Positions 8,618 through 18,932 of a DNA stretch of 64,000 bases are shown here, piece after piece. The stretch lies in NCBI RefSeq assembly GCF_028736035.1, contig NZ_CP117866.1, forward strand, positions 6,696,001 through 6,760,000, read 5' to 3'. Origin of the DNA: Streptomyces sp. T12 (GTDB lineage Bacteria; Actinomycetota; Actinomycetes; Streptomycetales; Streptomycetaceae). Positions within the stretch are counted from its first letter, which is position 1, and each line of letters begins with the position of its first letter. The notes beneath the pieces are model-generated. The model saw nothing but the letters and a program-made list of their open reading frames with translations, was not told where the DNA came from and searched no databases. Both the position numbers and the translations under genes were made by a program.

Positions 8618-9721
8618 ATGAGCGCCTTACGACGGGACGGTCGTACGCCGATGAGCCACCGCGCCGGGAACACCGGCCCTCACACTCTCGCCTTCGTCGA
8701 GAGCCCGGTACAGCTCCTGAACGTGCTGGAGTGGGCGCATGCCCGCGAGCACGCCCTCGGCGCGGGACTCACCCTCGTCGTCCTGTCCCCGATCGACCCC
8801 ATGACCCGCGGCCAGCTGCGCCGGATGGCCGAGCTGGCGCGGGACGACGGGCACGAGGTCCGCTGGGAGGAGGCGCGGGGCGGCGCGGCGGCCCCCTTCC
8901 ACACGATCGGCGGCCTCGCGGGCCGGCTCCGCCGGGCCGACCGCGTGGTCCTGGGCGACCCGTTCTCCCGCTACGTCCAACTCCTGCTGACGATCACCAA
9001 GGCCCGCGACCTGGTCGTAGTCGACGACGGCACGGCGACGATGGAGTTCGTCGCCCAACTCGCCCGTGGCGAGCGCCTGGTGCGCTGGCACCGCAAGGGA
9101 GGCCGCCCCGGCCCCCGCGACCTGGTCTTCGCGCCGGTGTCGTCCGCGGCCCGCAAGCGCCTGACGCCGAGCGAGCGGCGGACGGTCGAGATCTTCTCGT
9201 CCATGCCGATGGAGGAGACGCCGGACGGCGTGACGGTCACCGCCAACACCTTCGCCTGGACCCGCGACCGGTTCGGCCCGCCCCGCATCACCAAGGGCGC
9301 GGACATGGTCGGTACGTCCCTCGTCGAGACCGGCGTCGTGGACGGCGACCGCTACCTGGAGGCCGTCCGCTCCCTGGCCAAGGCACACGGCGCCACCCGC
9401 TACTTCGCCCACCGCCGCGAGAGCGCGGAGAAGCTGCACCGGCTGGCGGTGGAGACGGGCCTGGAGGTCGTCCGCCCGGACCTTCCCCTGGAGCTGATCG
9501 CCCGCCGCGGCCCCATCGGCCGCACGATCCTGAGCTTCCCGTCGACGGTTGTGCATACGTTGCCACTGGCCCTGACCGGCACGGAGGTGCGGGTCGCGGT
9601 GTGCGACATCGACCCGGCGTGGCTCACGGAGAATGCTTCGCCTCGGGCGCAGGGGTTCTTGTCGGGGGTTACGGGGACGGCTCGGGATGTGCATCGGCTG
9701 TCGGCGGTGAGCGCGGTCTAG
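8618..9721 (+). CDS. Sialyltransferase-like surface polymer protein
   Basis: A 367-residue protein without obvious membrane segments. TLAFVESPVQLLNVLEWAH at the N-terminus and VVVDDGTATMEFVAQL near residue 140 resemble bacterial sialyl/polysialyltransferases of the GT52 type. FAHRRESAEKLHRLA near 270 and SFPSTVVHTLPLAL near 310 could be the HP-like and Ser/Thr-like motifs. Placement directly after the NeuA-HAD and NeuB genes supports a role in using the CMP-sugar. The start is uncertain: ATG 8618 is given, ATG 8651 is possible, and neither has a strong ribosome site. The 121 bases before it hold short CCGAGTG-type direct repeats and little else. Confidence 0.7.
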   Translation: MSALRRDGRTPMSHRAGNTGPHTLAFVESPVQLLNVLEWAHAREHALGAGLTLVVLSPIDPMTRGQLRRMAELARDDGHEVRWEEARGGAAAPFHTIGGLAGRLRRADRVVLGDPFSRYVQLLLTITKARDLVVVDDGTATMEFVAQLARGERLVRWHRKGGRPGPRDLVFAPVSSAARKRLTPSERRTVEIFSSMPMEETPDGVTVTANTFAWTRDRFGPPRITKGADMVGTSLVETGVVDGDRYLEAVRSLAKAHGATRYFAHRRESAEKLHRLAVETGLEVVRPDLPLELIARRGPIGRTILSFPSTVVHTLPLALTGTEVRVAVCDIDPAWLTENASPRAQGFLSGVTGTARDVHRLSAVSAV

Positions 9722-9750
9722 CGGGCGGAGACTCTTACGCCCTTGTGCCT

Positions 9751-10413
9751 CTACGCCTGCGCTGAGGGCTTCTCGGCGAGGAGGAAGGCGCGCGGGCGCT
9801 TCTCCTCGCCCTCCGCTTCCCGCACGATCCGGGCGTACAGCCGCAGGCCCGCCGCGGTGAGCTGGTCGATGACGGTGTCCGGGATCCGCCAGTAGTAGTC
9901 GAGCGCGATCTCCTGGCCGAAGCGCTCGCTCAGGTGCAGGTGGTCCTCGTGGGCGCCGGACTGGAACGCCAGCAGCACCGGGGCGCCGGGCACGAGTACC
10001 CGGTGGAACTCGGCGAACGTCGCGGGCAGGTGATCGTCCGGGACGTGGATGATCGAGTACAGCGCGACGATCCCGCCCAGCGTCTCGTCCGGCAGGTCCA
10101 GCGACGTCATCGAGCCGACGTGGAACCGGAGTTCGGGATAGGCGCGGCGGGCCAGGCCCACCATCCGGGGCGAGAGGTCGACGCCGAAGACCGGCAGGCC
10201 GAGGGTGTGCAGGTGGGCCGTGACGGAGCCGGGGCCGCTGCCGAGGTCGGCGACGGGAGCCGGGGCGTGCTCGCGGGCCAGCTCGGCGAAGGCGGTGACC
10301 AGGGAGCGGTCCAGGGGCGTGCTGTCGGCCGGCCAGTCGGAGAAGCGGTCCGCGTAGGCGGGGGCTATGGCGTCGTACGAGGCTCGGGTGGCCTGCAGGA
10401 AGTCGGCGGTCAC
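9751..10413 (-). CDS. Class I SAM-dependent methyltransferase
   Basis: A 220-residue methyltransferase of the UbiE/Methyltransf_11 type. Motif I is VADLGSGPGSVTAHL near residue 60, followed by VFGVDLSPRMVGLARR and a motif near ALYSIIHV. The substrate is unknown. It converges with the polymer cluster and is probably unrelated to it. I chose the GTG at 10413 (protein starts VTADFLQATRASYD) because TAGGGT, a good -10 hexamer, ends seven bases before it. The alternative GTG at 10422 would overlap that hexamer. Confidence 0.85.
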   Translation of the reverse strand: MTADFLQATRASYDAIAPAYADRFSDWPADSTPLDRSLVTAFAELAREHAPAPVADLGSGPGSVTAHLHTLGLPVFGVDLSPRMVGLARRAYPELRFHVGSMTSLDLPDETLGGIVALYSIIHVPDDHLPATFAEFHRVLVPGAPVLLAFQSGAHEDHLHLSERFGQEIALDYYWRIPDTVIDQLTAAGLRLYARIVREAEGEEKRPRAFLLAEKPSAQA

Positions 10414-10725
10414 GGGGCGCACCCTAGTGCGGCGGGGGGACGGGCGTCCGGGAATTCACCGGGGGTGTGCGATCCCGACAGGTGAACACAACCGACGGTT
10501 CTGTTCACTACGTGGTAAGCGTGGAGGAGTGGAGGTTAGGCTCCGTCACTCTCCGTGCCGTCGATTTCATGATCGACTTGGCGGAAAGGTGCGCGAGTTT
10601 ACCCACCCAAACCGATACCTATGCTTCGGGCGGCCGGATTTTCTTCCCCAAACGGGTTGAACTTTTGTTGATCGAGGGGCAGTTGGCCACCCCAGCGTCC
10701 TACCCTTTAGAGGGTGAACCAACTG
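10414..10725. other. Intergenic region between divergent genes
   Basis: 312 bases without a convincing gene. It holds a 27-base palindrome (10482-10508) and a candidate -10 hexamer TACCCT at 10701-10706 serving the amidohydrolase. An open frame runs through it from 10467 but has poor codon bias, so I do not call it. Confidence 0.6.
10482..10508. promoter_or_regulatory. 27-base palindrome, candidate operator
   Basis: Outer arms GTGAACA and TGTTCAC and inner arms AACCG and CGGTT are separated by one mismatched pair (C/C) and centred on one base. The symmetry is well above chance for a non-coding stretch. It lies between divergent promoters, about 70 bases upstream of the methyltransferase start. 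No regulator is known to me. Confidence 0.45.
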
Positions 10726-11946
10726 ATGTCCCCAGAGTCCGAGGCCGATCACACCGGGGAAGCCGCCCTTCCCGGCACCCTGCCGGAGGCGCTCCGTGCC
10801 GAACTCATCGAGTTCCGGCGCGACTTGCACATGCACCCGGAACTCGGCAACCAGGAGTTCCGTACGACCGCCGCGATCAAGGCCCGCCTGGAGAAGGCCG
10901 GCCTGCAGCCCCGCGTGCTCGCCATCGGAACCGGGCTCATCTGTGACATCGGGGAGTGGGACGGCGGGCGGCCCATGCTCGCCCTGCGCGCCGACATCGA
11001 CGGCCTGCCCATTCCGGACACGAAGAGTGACTGCCCGTACCGCTCGACCGTCCCCGACCGGGCGCACGCCTGTGGCCACGACGTCCACACGGCCGCGGTG
11101 CTGGGCGCCGGCCTGGTGCTGGCCGGACTGCTCGAGCAGGGGCAGCTGCCCCGCCCCGTCCGCCTGATCTTCCAGCCCGCGGAGGAGGTGCTCCCCGGAG
11201 GCGCCGCCGACGTCGTCGAGTGCGGGGTGCTGGAGGGGGTGGGGCGGATCCTCGCCGTGCACTGCGACCCCAAGGTGGACGCAGGGAAGATCGGACTGCG
11301 GCAGGGTGCCATCACGTCCGCCTGCGACCGTCTCGAAATCGCCCTCGACGGGCCCGGCGGGCACACTGCTCGCCCCCACCTGACGACCGACCTGGTCACC
11401 GCCGCCGCCCGGGTCGTCACCGACGTGCCCGCGCTGGTCGCCCGGCGCACCGACGCCCGCAGCGGCCTCGCCGTGACCTGGGGCCGCGTCGAGTCCGGCC
11501 ACGCGCCCAACGTGATCCCGCAGCACGCCGAGCTATCCGGGACCGTGCGCTGCCTGGACCTCGACACCTGGCGGCAGGCGCCGGACCTCGTCGTCGCCGC
11601 CATCGACGAGGTCGCCAACCTCCACCGGGCCAAGTCGGAGATCAACTACGTCCGGGGCGTCCCGCCCGTCGTCAACGACCCGGCCGCCACCGAGCTGCTG
11701 CGCGACGCCATGACCGCCCGGCTCGGCGCCGACTCCGTCGAGGGCACGGAGCAGAGCCTCGGGGGTGAGGACTTCTCCTGGTACCTGGAGCACGTTCCGG
11801 GCGCCATGGCCCGCCTGGGCGTGCGCGCGCCGGGCGACCGGATCGGGCGGGACCTGCACCAGGGCGATTTCGACGTCGACGAGTCCGCCATCGCGGTGGG
11901 GGTGGAGATGTTCACGGCGGCCGCGCTTCTCGACGCCGTCAGGTAG
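10726..11946 (+). CDS. M20D family amidohydrolase
   Basis: A metallopeptidase-fold amidohydrolase of about 406 residues, related to hippurate, IAA-amino acid and AmhX hydrolases. It would release an amino acid or amine from an N-acyl compound in the cytoplasm. Metal-site motifs are DLHMHPELG near residue 35, AHACGHDVHTA near 110 and FQPAEEVLPGGA near 150; SLGGEDFSWY with the final His lies near 350. The central lid domain starts around LEIALDGPGGHTARPH. ATG 10726 follows AGAGGGTG by about ten bases; GTG 10714 is also in frame but overlaps that site. The 15-base tandem repeats start about 30 bases after the stop. Confidence 0.9.
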   Translation: MSPESEADHTGEAALPGTLPEALRAELIEFRRDLHMHPELGNQEFRTTAAIKARLEKAGLQPRVLAIGTGLICDIGEWDGGRPMLALRADIDGLPIPDTKSDCPYRSTVPDRAHACGHDVHTAAVLGAGLVLAGLLEQGQLPRPVRLIFQPAEEVLPGGAADVVECGVLEGVGRILAVHCDPKVDAGKIGLRQGAITSACDRLEIALDGPGGHTARPHLTTDLVTAAARVVTDVPALVARRTDARSGLAVTWGRVESGHAPNVIPQHAELSGTVRCLDLDTWRQAPDLVVAAIDEVANLHRAKSEINYVRGVPPVVNDPAATELLRDAMTARLGADSVEGTEQSLGGEDFSWYLEHVPGAMARLGVRAPGDRIGRDLHQGDFDVDESAIAVGVEMFTAAALLDAVR

Positions 11947-11974
11947 CCGGAGCGGTTTCGCCGTGCGGGGTGCG

Positions 11975-12032
11975 CTCGTCCGGAGGTCACTCGTCCGCAG
12001 GTCGCTCGTCCGGAGGTTGCTCGTCCGGCGGC
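11975..12032. repeat. Four tandem 15-base repeats
   Basis: CTCGTCCG recurs at 11975, 11990, 12005 and 12020, an exact 15-base period. The full unit is close to CTCGTCCGGAGGTCG with one to three changes per copy. The function is unknown. Confidence 0.85.
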
Positions 12033-12280
12033 CGCGCGCCCGTTGTAAGGCGTCGATCGTGACCGTCGGTCGTACCCTCCGCTTGCGGCAGCCATGAAGC
12101 GGAGGGAGTCTGAGCCCATGGCGGGCGGTCCTGAGCGTCATCACGGTGAAGGCACCCCTGGTGTACGCAGCGTGCGGTACGCGACGGGTGAAGTTGCCCC
12201 ATGCGTGCCTTTCGATCCGGTGGTTCACAAGGGCGTAACCGGCCATCGGCACGAATGGATAACGGCAACACGAAACCCCG

Positions 12281-12309
12281 TTCCCAGGAGTGTCTACGCG
12301 CGTTAATGT
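12281..12309 (+). promoter_or_regulatory. Promoter with nucleoside-regulon operator, BMP gene 1
   Basis: TTCCCA at 12281 and TAATGT at 12304 are separated by 17 bases, a standard sigma-70 layout. The operator-like TCTACGCGCGTTAA occupies 12293-12306, filling the spacer and overlapping the -10. The next 12 bases (ATGTGCG-CGAA type) are also shared with the second BMP promoter. Confidence 0.75.
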
Positions 12310-12358
12310 GCGCCGAACTCAGCACCCACTGCGGGGCTTGGAGAATGGGGACTTCACG

Positions 12359-13411
12359 ATGCGTCGGATATCCAAACTGACCCGTGTCGCGGTGGGGGTC
12401 GCGTCGATCGCGCTCGCTGCCACGGCGTGCGGTGGCACCAGCAGCGACAGCGGCGGCGACAGCGACGCGAGCGGCGAGGCCAAGGGTCTCGCCATCGCGT
12501 ACGACATCGGCGGTAAGGGCGACCAGTCCTTCAACGACGCCGCGTACGCCGGTCTGCAGAAGGCCCAGAAGGAGTTCGGTTACAAGACCGACGACGTCGA
12601 GCCCACCGAGGGTGAGACGGACGCCGACAAGGAGCAGCGCCTGTCCTCACTGGCCAGGCAGGGCTACAACCCCGTCATCGGCATCGGCTACGCCTACGGC
12701 CCGGCCATCACGGCCGTGTCCAAGAAGTACCCGAAGACCACCTTCGGCATTGTCGACTCCACGGTCGAGGCTGACAACGTGGCATCCCTCGTCTTCGCCG
12801 AGGAGCAGGCTTCTTACCTCGCCGGGGTCACCGCTGCCAAGGCCACCAAGTCGAACGTCGTCGGCTTCGTGGGTGGTGTGGACATCCCGCTGATCCACAA
12901 GTTCGAGGCCGGCTACAAGCAGGGCGTCCTGGACACCAACCCGAAGGTCAAGGTCCTGTCGCAGTACCTGACCCAGACCGCCGAGGAGGGTGGCTTCGCC
13001 AGCCCCGACAAGGGCAAGGCCGCCGCCGAGGGCCAGATCGAGAAGAAGGCCGACGTCGTCTACCAGGCGGCCGGTCTCTCCGGCCAGGGCGTCATCGAGG
13101 CCGCCGCGAAGGCCAAGGTCTGGGCGATCGGCGTCGACTCCGACCAGTACAAGCAGGCCGCCCTGGCGACGTACAAGAACTCCATCCTGACCTCCGCCCT
13201 CAAGGACGTCGGCGGCGCGGTCTACGCGCTGGCCAAGTCCGTCCACGACGACAAGCCGCTGACCGGCACCCAGACCTTCGACCTGAAGGTCAACGGCGTC
13301 GGCCTGGCCGAGTCCAACCCGGAGTTCGCGAAGATCGCGGGCCTGTCCGACGCCGTGGCGAAGGCCAAGGCGGGCATCATCGACGGCTCGATCAAGGTCA
13401 AGACCGAGTAG
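12359..13411 (+). CDS. BMP family nucleoside-binding lipoprotein 1
   Basis: Substrate-binding lipoprotein of a nucleoside ABC importer (Med/BMP family, like B. subtilis NupN). 350 residues; ATG 12359 gives a signal peptide with RR near the start and the lipobox AATAC, the lipidated Cys being followed by GGTSSDSGGDSD, a flexible linker. Mature motifs include GLAIAYDIGGKGDQSFND, VEPTEGETDADKEQRL, GIVDSTVEADNVAS, GGVDIPLIHKFEAGY and GVDSDQYKQAALA. It stands alone between its own operator-bearing promoter and a strong terminator, about 1.5 kb upstream of the ABC operon. The next gene is a close paralog. Confidence 0.95.
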   Translation: MRRISKLTRVAVGVASIALAATACGGTSSDSGGDSDASGEAKGLAIAYDIGGKGDQSFNDAAYAGLQKAQKEFGYKTDDVEPTEGETDADKEQRLSSLARQGYNPVIGIGYAYGPAITAVSKKYPKTTFGIVDSTVEADNVASLVFAEEQASYLAGVTAAKATKSNVVGFVGGVDIPLIHKFEAGYKQGVLDTNPKVKVLSQYLTQTAEEGGFASPDKGKAAAEGQIEKKADVVYQAAGLSGQGVIEAAAKAKVWAIGVDSDQYKQAALATYKNSILTSALKDVGGAVYALAKSVHDDKPLTGTQTFDLKVNGVGLAESNPEFAKIAGLSDAVAKAKAGIIDGSIKVKTE

Positions 13412-13427
13412 CAGCGGTCGTACGCAC

Positions 13428-13468
13428 ACAGAGCGGGCGGGCATCCGGGGGGTGCCCGCCCGCTCTGT
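13428..13468 (+). terminator. Terminator after BMP gene 1
   Basis: Perfect 16-bp stem built on CAGAGCGGGCGGGCA and its complement around a G-rich loop, followed by CGTTCC. It ends the first lipoprotein transcript. Confidence 0.85.
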
Positions 13469-13583
13469 CGTTCCCGGCTTCTCCGGATCACCCACCGCCA
13501 CCCTGCGTTTGCTGTCGGCAAGGCCTTGGTCAAGGTCTGACGTGGTGTTGGCCACGGGCGCATAACAAGGTGGACAGAAGGGG

Positions 13584-13612
13584 TTTTCAGGCAGGTCTAC
13601 GCGCGTTAATCT
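13584..13612 (+). promoter_or_regulatory. Promoter with nucleoside-regulon operator, BMP gene 2
   Basis: TTTTCA at 13584 and TAATCT at 13607 with a 17-base spacer. TCTACGCGCGTTAA at 13596-13609 is identical to the copy before BMP gene 1 and occupies the same position relative to the -10. Confidence 0.75.
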
Positions 13613-13680
13613 GCGGCGAAAGCCAGCGCCGTAGCTATCAGGCTGTCCGTCCGGCGCTTGTACGACAGGAGCACCTACAC

Positions 13681-14730
13681 ATGCGCCGGATTTCCCGGAT
13701 AACGGTCGCAGGCGCAGCGACCGCCTCTCTGGCCCTCGCGCTCTCCGCCTGTGGCGGCACCTCGACCTCGGCCTCGTCGTCGGAGTCGAAGGGGGACAAG
13801 GGCCTCGCCATCGCGTACGACGTCGGCGGCAAGGGCGACCAGTCCTTCAACGACGCCGCGTACGCGGGCCTGGAGCAGGCGAAGAAGGCGTTCCAGTACG
13901 ACACCGCCGACGTCGAGCCCACCGAGGGTGAGACGGACGCCGACAAGGAGCAGCGACTGGTGTCGCTGGCCAAGCAGGGTTACAACCCGGTCGTCGGTGT
14001 CGGCTACGCGTACGCCACCGCCGTGAAGGGCGCCGCGGAGAAGTTCCCCGACACCACCTTCGGCATCGTCGACGACTCCACCGTCGAGTCGAAGAACGTG
14101 GCCGACCTGGTCTTCTCCGAGGAGGAGGCCTCGTACCTGGCCGGTGTCGCCGCCGCCAAGAGCACCAAGACGAACACGGTCGGCTTCGTGGGCGGTGTGG
14201 ACATCCCGCTGATCCACAAGTTCCAGGCCGGCTACGAGCAGGGCGTCAAGGACACCAACCCCAAGGTCAAGGTCCTCTCCCAGTACCTCACGCAGACCGC
14301 GGAGGAGGGTGGCTTCGCCAGCCCGGACAAGGGCAAGTCGGCCGCCGAGGGCCAGATCGAGAAGAAGGCCGACGTCGTCTACGCGGCCGCCGGTCTCTCC
14401 GGCCAGGGTGTCATCGAGGCCGCCGCCGCCAACAAGGTGTGGGCGATCGGTGTCGACTCCGACCAGTACGAGCAGGAAGCCCTTGCCAAATACAAGGACT
14501 CCATCCTGACCTCGGCCATGAAGGACGTCGCCAAGGCGGTGTACAACCTGGCGAAGTCGGTCGAGGACGGCAAGCCCGAGACCGGTATCGTTCGTGGCGA
14601 TCTGAAGACCGGCCAGGTGAGCCTGTCGAACTCCAACCCGAAGTTCGCGGACGACGCCGCGGTCCAGGAAGCCATCAAGACGGCCAAGGAGAAGATCGTC
14701 AGCGGCGAGATCAAGGTCAAGACGAGCTGA
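13681..14730 (+). CDS. BMP family nucleoside-binding lipoprotein 2
   Basis: Tandem paralog of the preceding lipoprotein, 349 residues, with long identical blocks such as GGVDIPLIHKF and VLSQYLTQTAEEGGFASPDK. ATG 13681 is preceded by AGGAG. The signal peptide ends in LALALSAC, a good lipobox, followed by a Ser-rich linker. The two differ mainly in the linker, in surface segments such as the loop near YNLAKSVEDGKPETG and at the C-terminal end, so they may bind overlapping sets of purine and pyrimidine nucleosides for the shared ABC importer downstream. It has its own operator-bearing promoter and terminator. Confidence 0.95.
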   Translation: MRRISRITVAGAATASLALALSACGGTSTSASSSESKGDKGLAIAYDVGGKGDQSFNDAAYAGLEQAKKAFQYDTADVEPTEGETDADKEQRLVSLAKQGYNPVVGVGYAYATAVKGAAEKFPDTTFGIVDDSTVESKNVADLVFSEEEASYLAGVAAAKSTKTNTVGFVGGVDIPLIHKFQAGYEQGVKDTNPKVKVLSQYLTQTAEEGGFASPDKGKSAAEGQIEKKADVVYAAAGLSGQGVIEAAAANKVWAIGVDSDQYEQEALAKYKDSILTSAMKDVAKAVYNLAKSVEDGKPETGIVRGDLKTGQVSLSNSNPKFADDAAVQEAIKTAKEKIVSGEIKVKTS

Positions 14731-14776
14731 GTACAGCAACACCCTGAGCAGCGGTAACCCCGGGGTTACGTCCGCT

Positions 14777-14813
14777 CAACGGGGTACGGGGAGGATCTCC
14801 CCGTACCCCGTTG
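14777..14813 (+). terminator. Terminator after BMP gene 2
   Basis: Perfect 16-bp stem, left arm CAACGGGGTACGGGGA, loop GGATC, followed by TCGCGG. It separates the lipoprotein from the ABC operon, which has its own operator. Confidence 0.88.
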
Positions 14814-14849
14814 TCGCGGTGCGTCGGCCCCGTATCAGGCCATCGGGGC

Positions 14850-14863
14850 GCTACGCGCGTAGA
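14850..14863. promoter_or_regulatory. Nucleoside-regulon operator before the ABC operon
   Basis: GCTACGCGCGTAGA, with the full palindrome CTACGCGCGTAG. It lies about 40 bases before the translation start of the ATPase. No clear -35/-10 pair is visible here, so the exact promoter position is uncertain. Confidence 0.7.
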
Positions 14864-14890
14864 CGACCCCCGTCCCCAGGAGAGTGCGCC

Positions 14891-16533
<1,643 letters not shown>

Positions 16534-16534
<1 letters not shown>

Positions 16535-17658
16535 TGAAGAAGTTCGACAAGGAGCGCGTGCTCCTCGCCGTGGCCGGACCGGTCATCGCGCTCGCCGTGG
16601 CCTTCGTGCTCAGCGCGATCGTGCTGATCGCCTCGGGCAAGAGCCCGGTCGAGCCGTACACCCTGATGTTCGAGCAGGCCTCGTACTCCGACATCCAGGT
16701 CCTGATCATCAACCAGGCCTCGATGTACTACATCGCGGCCCTCGCGGTGGCCATCGGCTTCCGGATGAACCTGTTCAACATCGGTGTCGACGGCCAGTAC
16801 CAGCTCGCCGCCATGATGGCCGCGATCGTCGGCGCCCACGCGAACCTGCCGGCCGCTCTCCAGGTCCCGCTGCTGATCCTCACCGCGGTCTGCACCGGCG
16901 CCTTCTGGTCCGGCATCGCCGGTGTCCTCAAGGTCACCCGCGGCGTCAGCGAGGTCGTCGCGACGATCATGCTCAACGCGATCGCCACCTCCGTGATTGC
17001 CTACCTGTGGCTGCCGAACGTCTTCGGCGTCAAGGTCGGCAACAACAACACCACCGGCGAGATGCACGAGTCCGGCTGGGTCCCCGGCATCGACATGGGC
17101 GACGCCGGCGAGATCTACGGCCTGGTCTTCCTCGCCGTCCTGCTCGGCATCGGCTACTGGGTCGTCCTCAACCGCACCCGCTTCGGCTTCGACCTGCGCG
17201 CCTCCGGCGCCTCGGAGACCGCCGCGGCCGCCAGCGGTGTCGACCCCAAGCGCATGGTGCTCACCGCCATGCTGATCTCCGGCGGCATCGCGGGCCTCGC
17301 CGGCCTGCCGATCCTGCTCGGCGACACGCACACCTACAGCCTGAACTTCCCCACCGGCATCGGCTTCCTCGGCATCGGCATCGCCCTGCTCGGCCGTAAC
17401 AGCCCCGTCGGCATCGCGTTCGCCGCCCTGCTGTGGGCCTGGCTCGACAAGGCATCGCCCGAGCTGGACTTCCACGACTACGACAAGGAGATCGCGGTCA
17501 TCATGCAGGGCCTGATCGTGCTCTCCGTCGTCGTCTCCTACGAGGCCGTACGCGAGTGGGGCCTGCGCCGCCAGCAGCGCCGGGTCGGCGCGGAACTGGC
17601 CGCCGGTCATGTGCTCGGTGCCGACAACAACACCACGAAGGAGGTGGCAGGCCGATGA
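16534..17658 (+). CDS. Nucleoside ABC transporter permease 1
   Basis: Membrane subunit of the BPD_transp_2 family (NupP-like), 374 residues with about nine hydrophobic segments. Recognisable segments are NLFNIGVDGQYQLAAM near residue 80, GVSEVVATIMLNAIA near 135, and the cytoplasmic coupling stretch FDLRASGASETAAAASGV near 225. A large periplasmic loop (VFGVKVGNNNTTGEMHESG) lies in the middle, as in NupP homologs. Start ATG overlaps the ATPase stop by one base and its end overlaps the second permease by four bases, so all subunits are made from one coupled transcript. Confidence 0.93.
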
Positions 17659-18932
17659 CCACCCCGCAGACTTCAGCGGTCGATGTCAACCAGCCCACGC
17701 TGCAGCCCGCGGCTCCGACGGGCCGCCGCCTGTCGTGGCCCGTCCTGCTGCTGGTCATCGCCGGAGCCCTGGCGCTGACCTCGATCGTCCGCATCATCAC
17801 CGGCGCCGACGGCATCACCAACGTCAGCCAGATGTCCACCGCGCTCCAGCTCGCCGTGCCGATCGGCCTCGCCGGTCTCGGCGGTCTGTGGGCCGAGCGG
17901 GCGGGTGTGGTCAACATCGGCCTCGAGGGCATGATGATCCTCGGCACCTGGTTCGGCGCCTGGGCCGGCTTCCAGTGGGGCCCGTGGACCGGTGTCCTGG
18001 TCGGCATCGCCGGCGGCGCGATCGGCGGCCTGCTGCACGCGTTCGTCACCGTCACCTTCAACGTCAACCACATCGTCTCCGGTGTGGCCATCAACATCCT
18101 CGCCCTGGGCGCCACCCGCTACCTCGCGCCCCTCGCCTTCGAGGGCCACGCGGGCGGCTCCGCCAAGCAGTCCCCGGCGGTCGACTCGCTCGGCAACTTC
18201 ACCGTGCCGGGCCTGTCCGACGCGCTGCGGGACCTCAACAACCAGGGCTGGTTCTTCATCTCGGACATCGCCGGTCTGCTCGGCGGCCTGGTCACCAACG
18301 TCTCCTGGCTGACCCTGATCGCCGTCGCGCTGATCCCCGCCACCTGGTGGATCCTGTGGCGCACCTCCTTCGGACTGCGCCTGCGTTCCTGCGGTGAGAA
18401 CCCGGTGGCGGCCGAGTCCCTCGGCGTGAACGTCTACAAGTACAAGTACATCGCCGTGGTCATCTCCGGCGGCCTGGCCGGCCTCGGCGGCGTCTTCCTG
18501 TCCATCGTGGCCAACCCCTTCTACCTGGAGGGCCAGGTCAGCGGCCGCGGCTACATCGGTCTCGCCGCGATGATCTTCGGTAACTGGATGCCGGGCGGCC
18601 TCGCCCTCGGCGCCGGTCTGTTCGGCTACACCGACAGCCTCAACCTGCGCGGCGGCTCCACGAACGTCCACGCCCTGCTGCTGCTCGGCGCGCTTTTGCT
18701 GATCATCGGCGCCATCTGGCTCGTGATCACCAAGAAGTACGCCTCGTCGATGATCACCGCAGTCGTCGGCGCCCTGGTGTTCGCCTGGTACGCCAGCACC
18801 AACGAGGTCCCGAACCAGGTCGTCTCCGCCACGCCCTACGTCATCACGCTCATCGTCCTCACGCTGTCCGCGCAACGCCTCAGGATGCCGAAGGCGGACG
18901 GCCTGCCGTACCGGAAGGGCCAGGGCAAGTGA
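17655..18932 (+). CDS. Nucleoside ABC transporter permease 2
   Basis: Second BPD_transp_2 permease (NupQ-like), 425 residues with about ten membrane segments. ERAGVVNIGLEGMMILG near residue 80 is the family hallmark, followed by NVNHIVSGVAINILALG, and the coupling segment FGLRLRSCGENPVAAESLGV near 240. Starts at ATG 17655 in an ATGA overlap with permease 1 and ends in a GTGA overlap with cytidine deaminase. The N-terminal ~30 residues before the first hydrophobic segment are polar. Confidence 0.93.
   Translation: MTTPQTSAVDVNQPTLQPAAPTGRRLSWPVLLLVIAGALALTSIVRIITGADGITNVSQMSTALQLAVPIGLAGLGGLWAERAGVVNIGLEGMMILGTWFGAWAGFQWGPWTGVLVGIAGGAIGGLLHAFVTVTFNVNHIVSGVAINILALGATRYLAPLAFEGHAGGSAKQSPAVDSLGNFTVPGLSDALRDLNNQGWFFISDIAGLLGGLVTNVSWLTLIAVALIPATWWILWRTSFGLRLRSCGENPVAAESLGVNVYKYKYIAVVISGGLAGLGGVFLSIVANPFYLEGQVSGRGYIGLAAMIFGNWMPGGLALGAGLFGYTDSLNLRGGSTNVHALLLLGALLLIIGAIWLVITKKYASSMITAVVGALVFAWYASTNEVPNQVVSATPYVITLIVLTLSAQRLRMPKADGLPYRKGQGK

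Larger units (their letters stand above)
11947..12358. other. Intergenic region before the first BMP gene
   Basis: 412 bases without a convincing gene. It holds four 15-base tandem repeats (11975-12032), an unassigned stretch to about 12270, then the promoter and operator of the BMP lipoprotein gene. The leader of about 45 bases ends with a purine-rich GGAGAATGGGGA ribosome site. Confidence 0.7.

Noticed and set aside
10467..10946. Open frame overlapping the amidohydrolase start
   Set aside because: Different frame from the amidohydrolase, poor codon bias in its first half and no recognisable domain.
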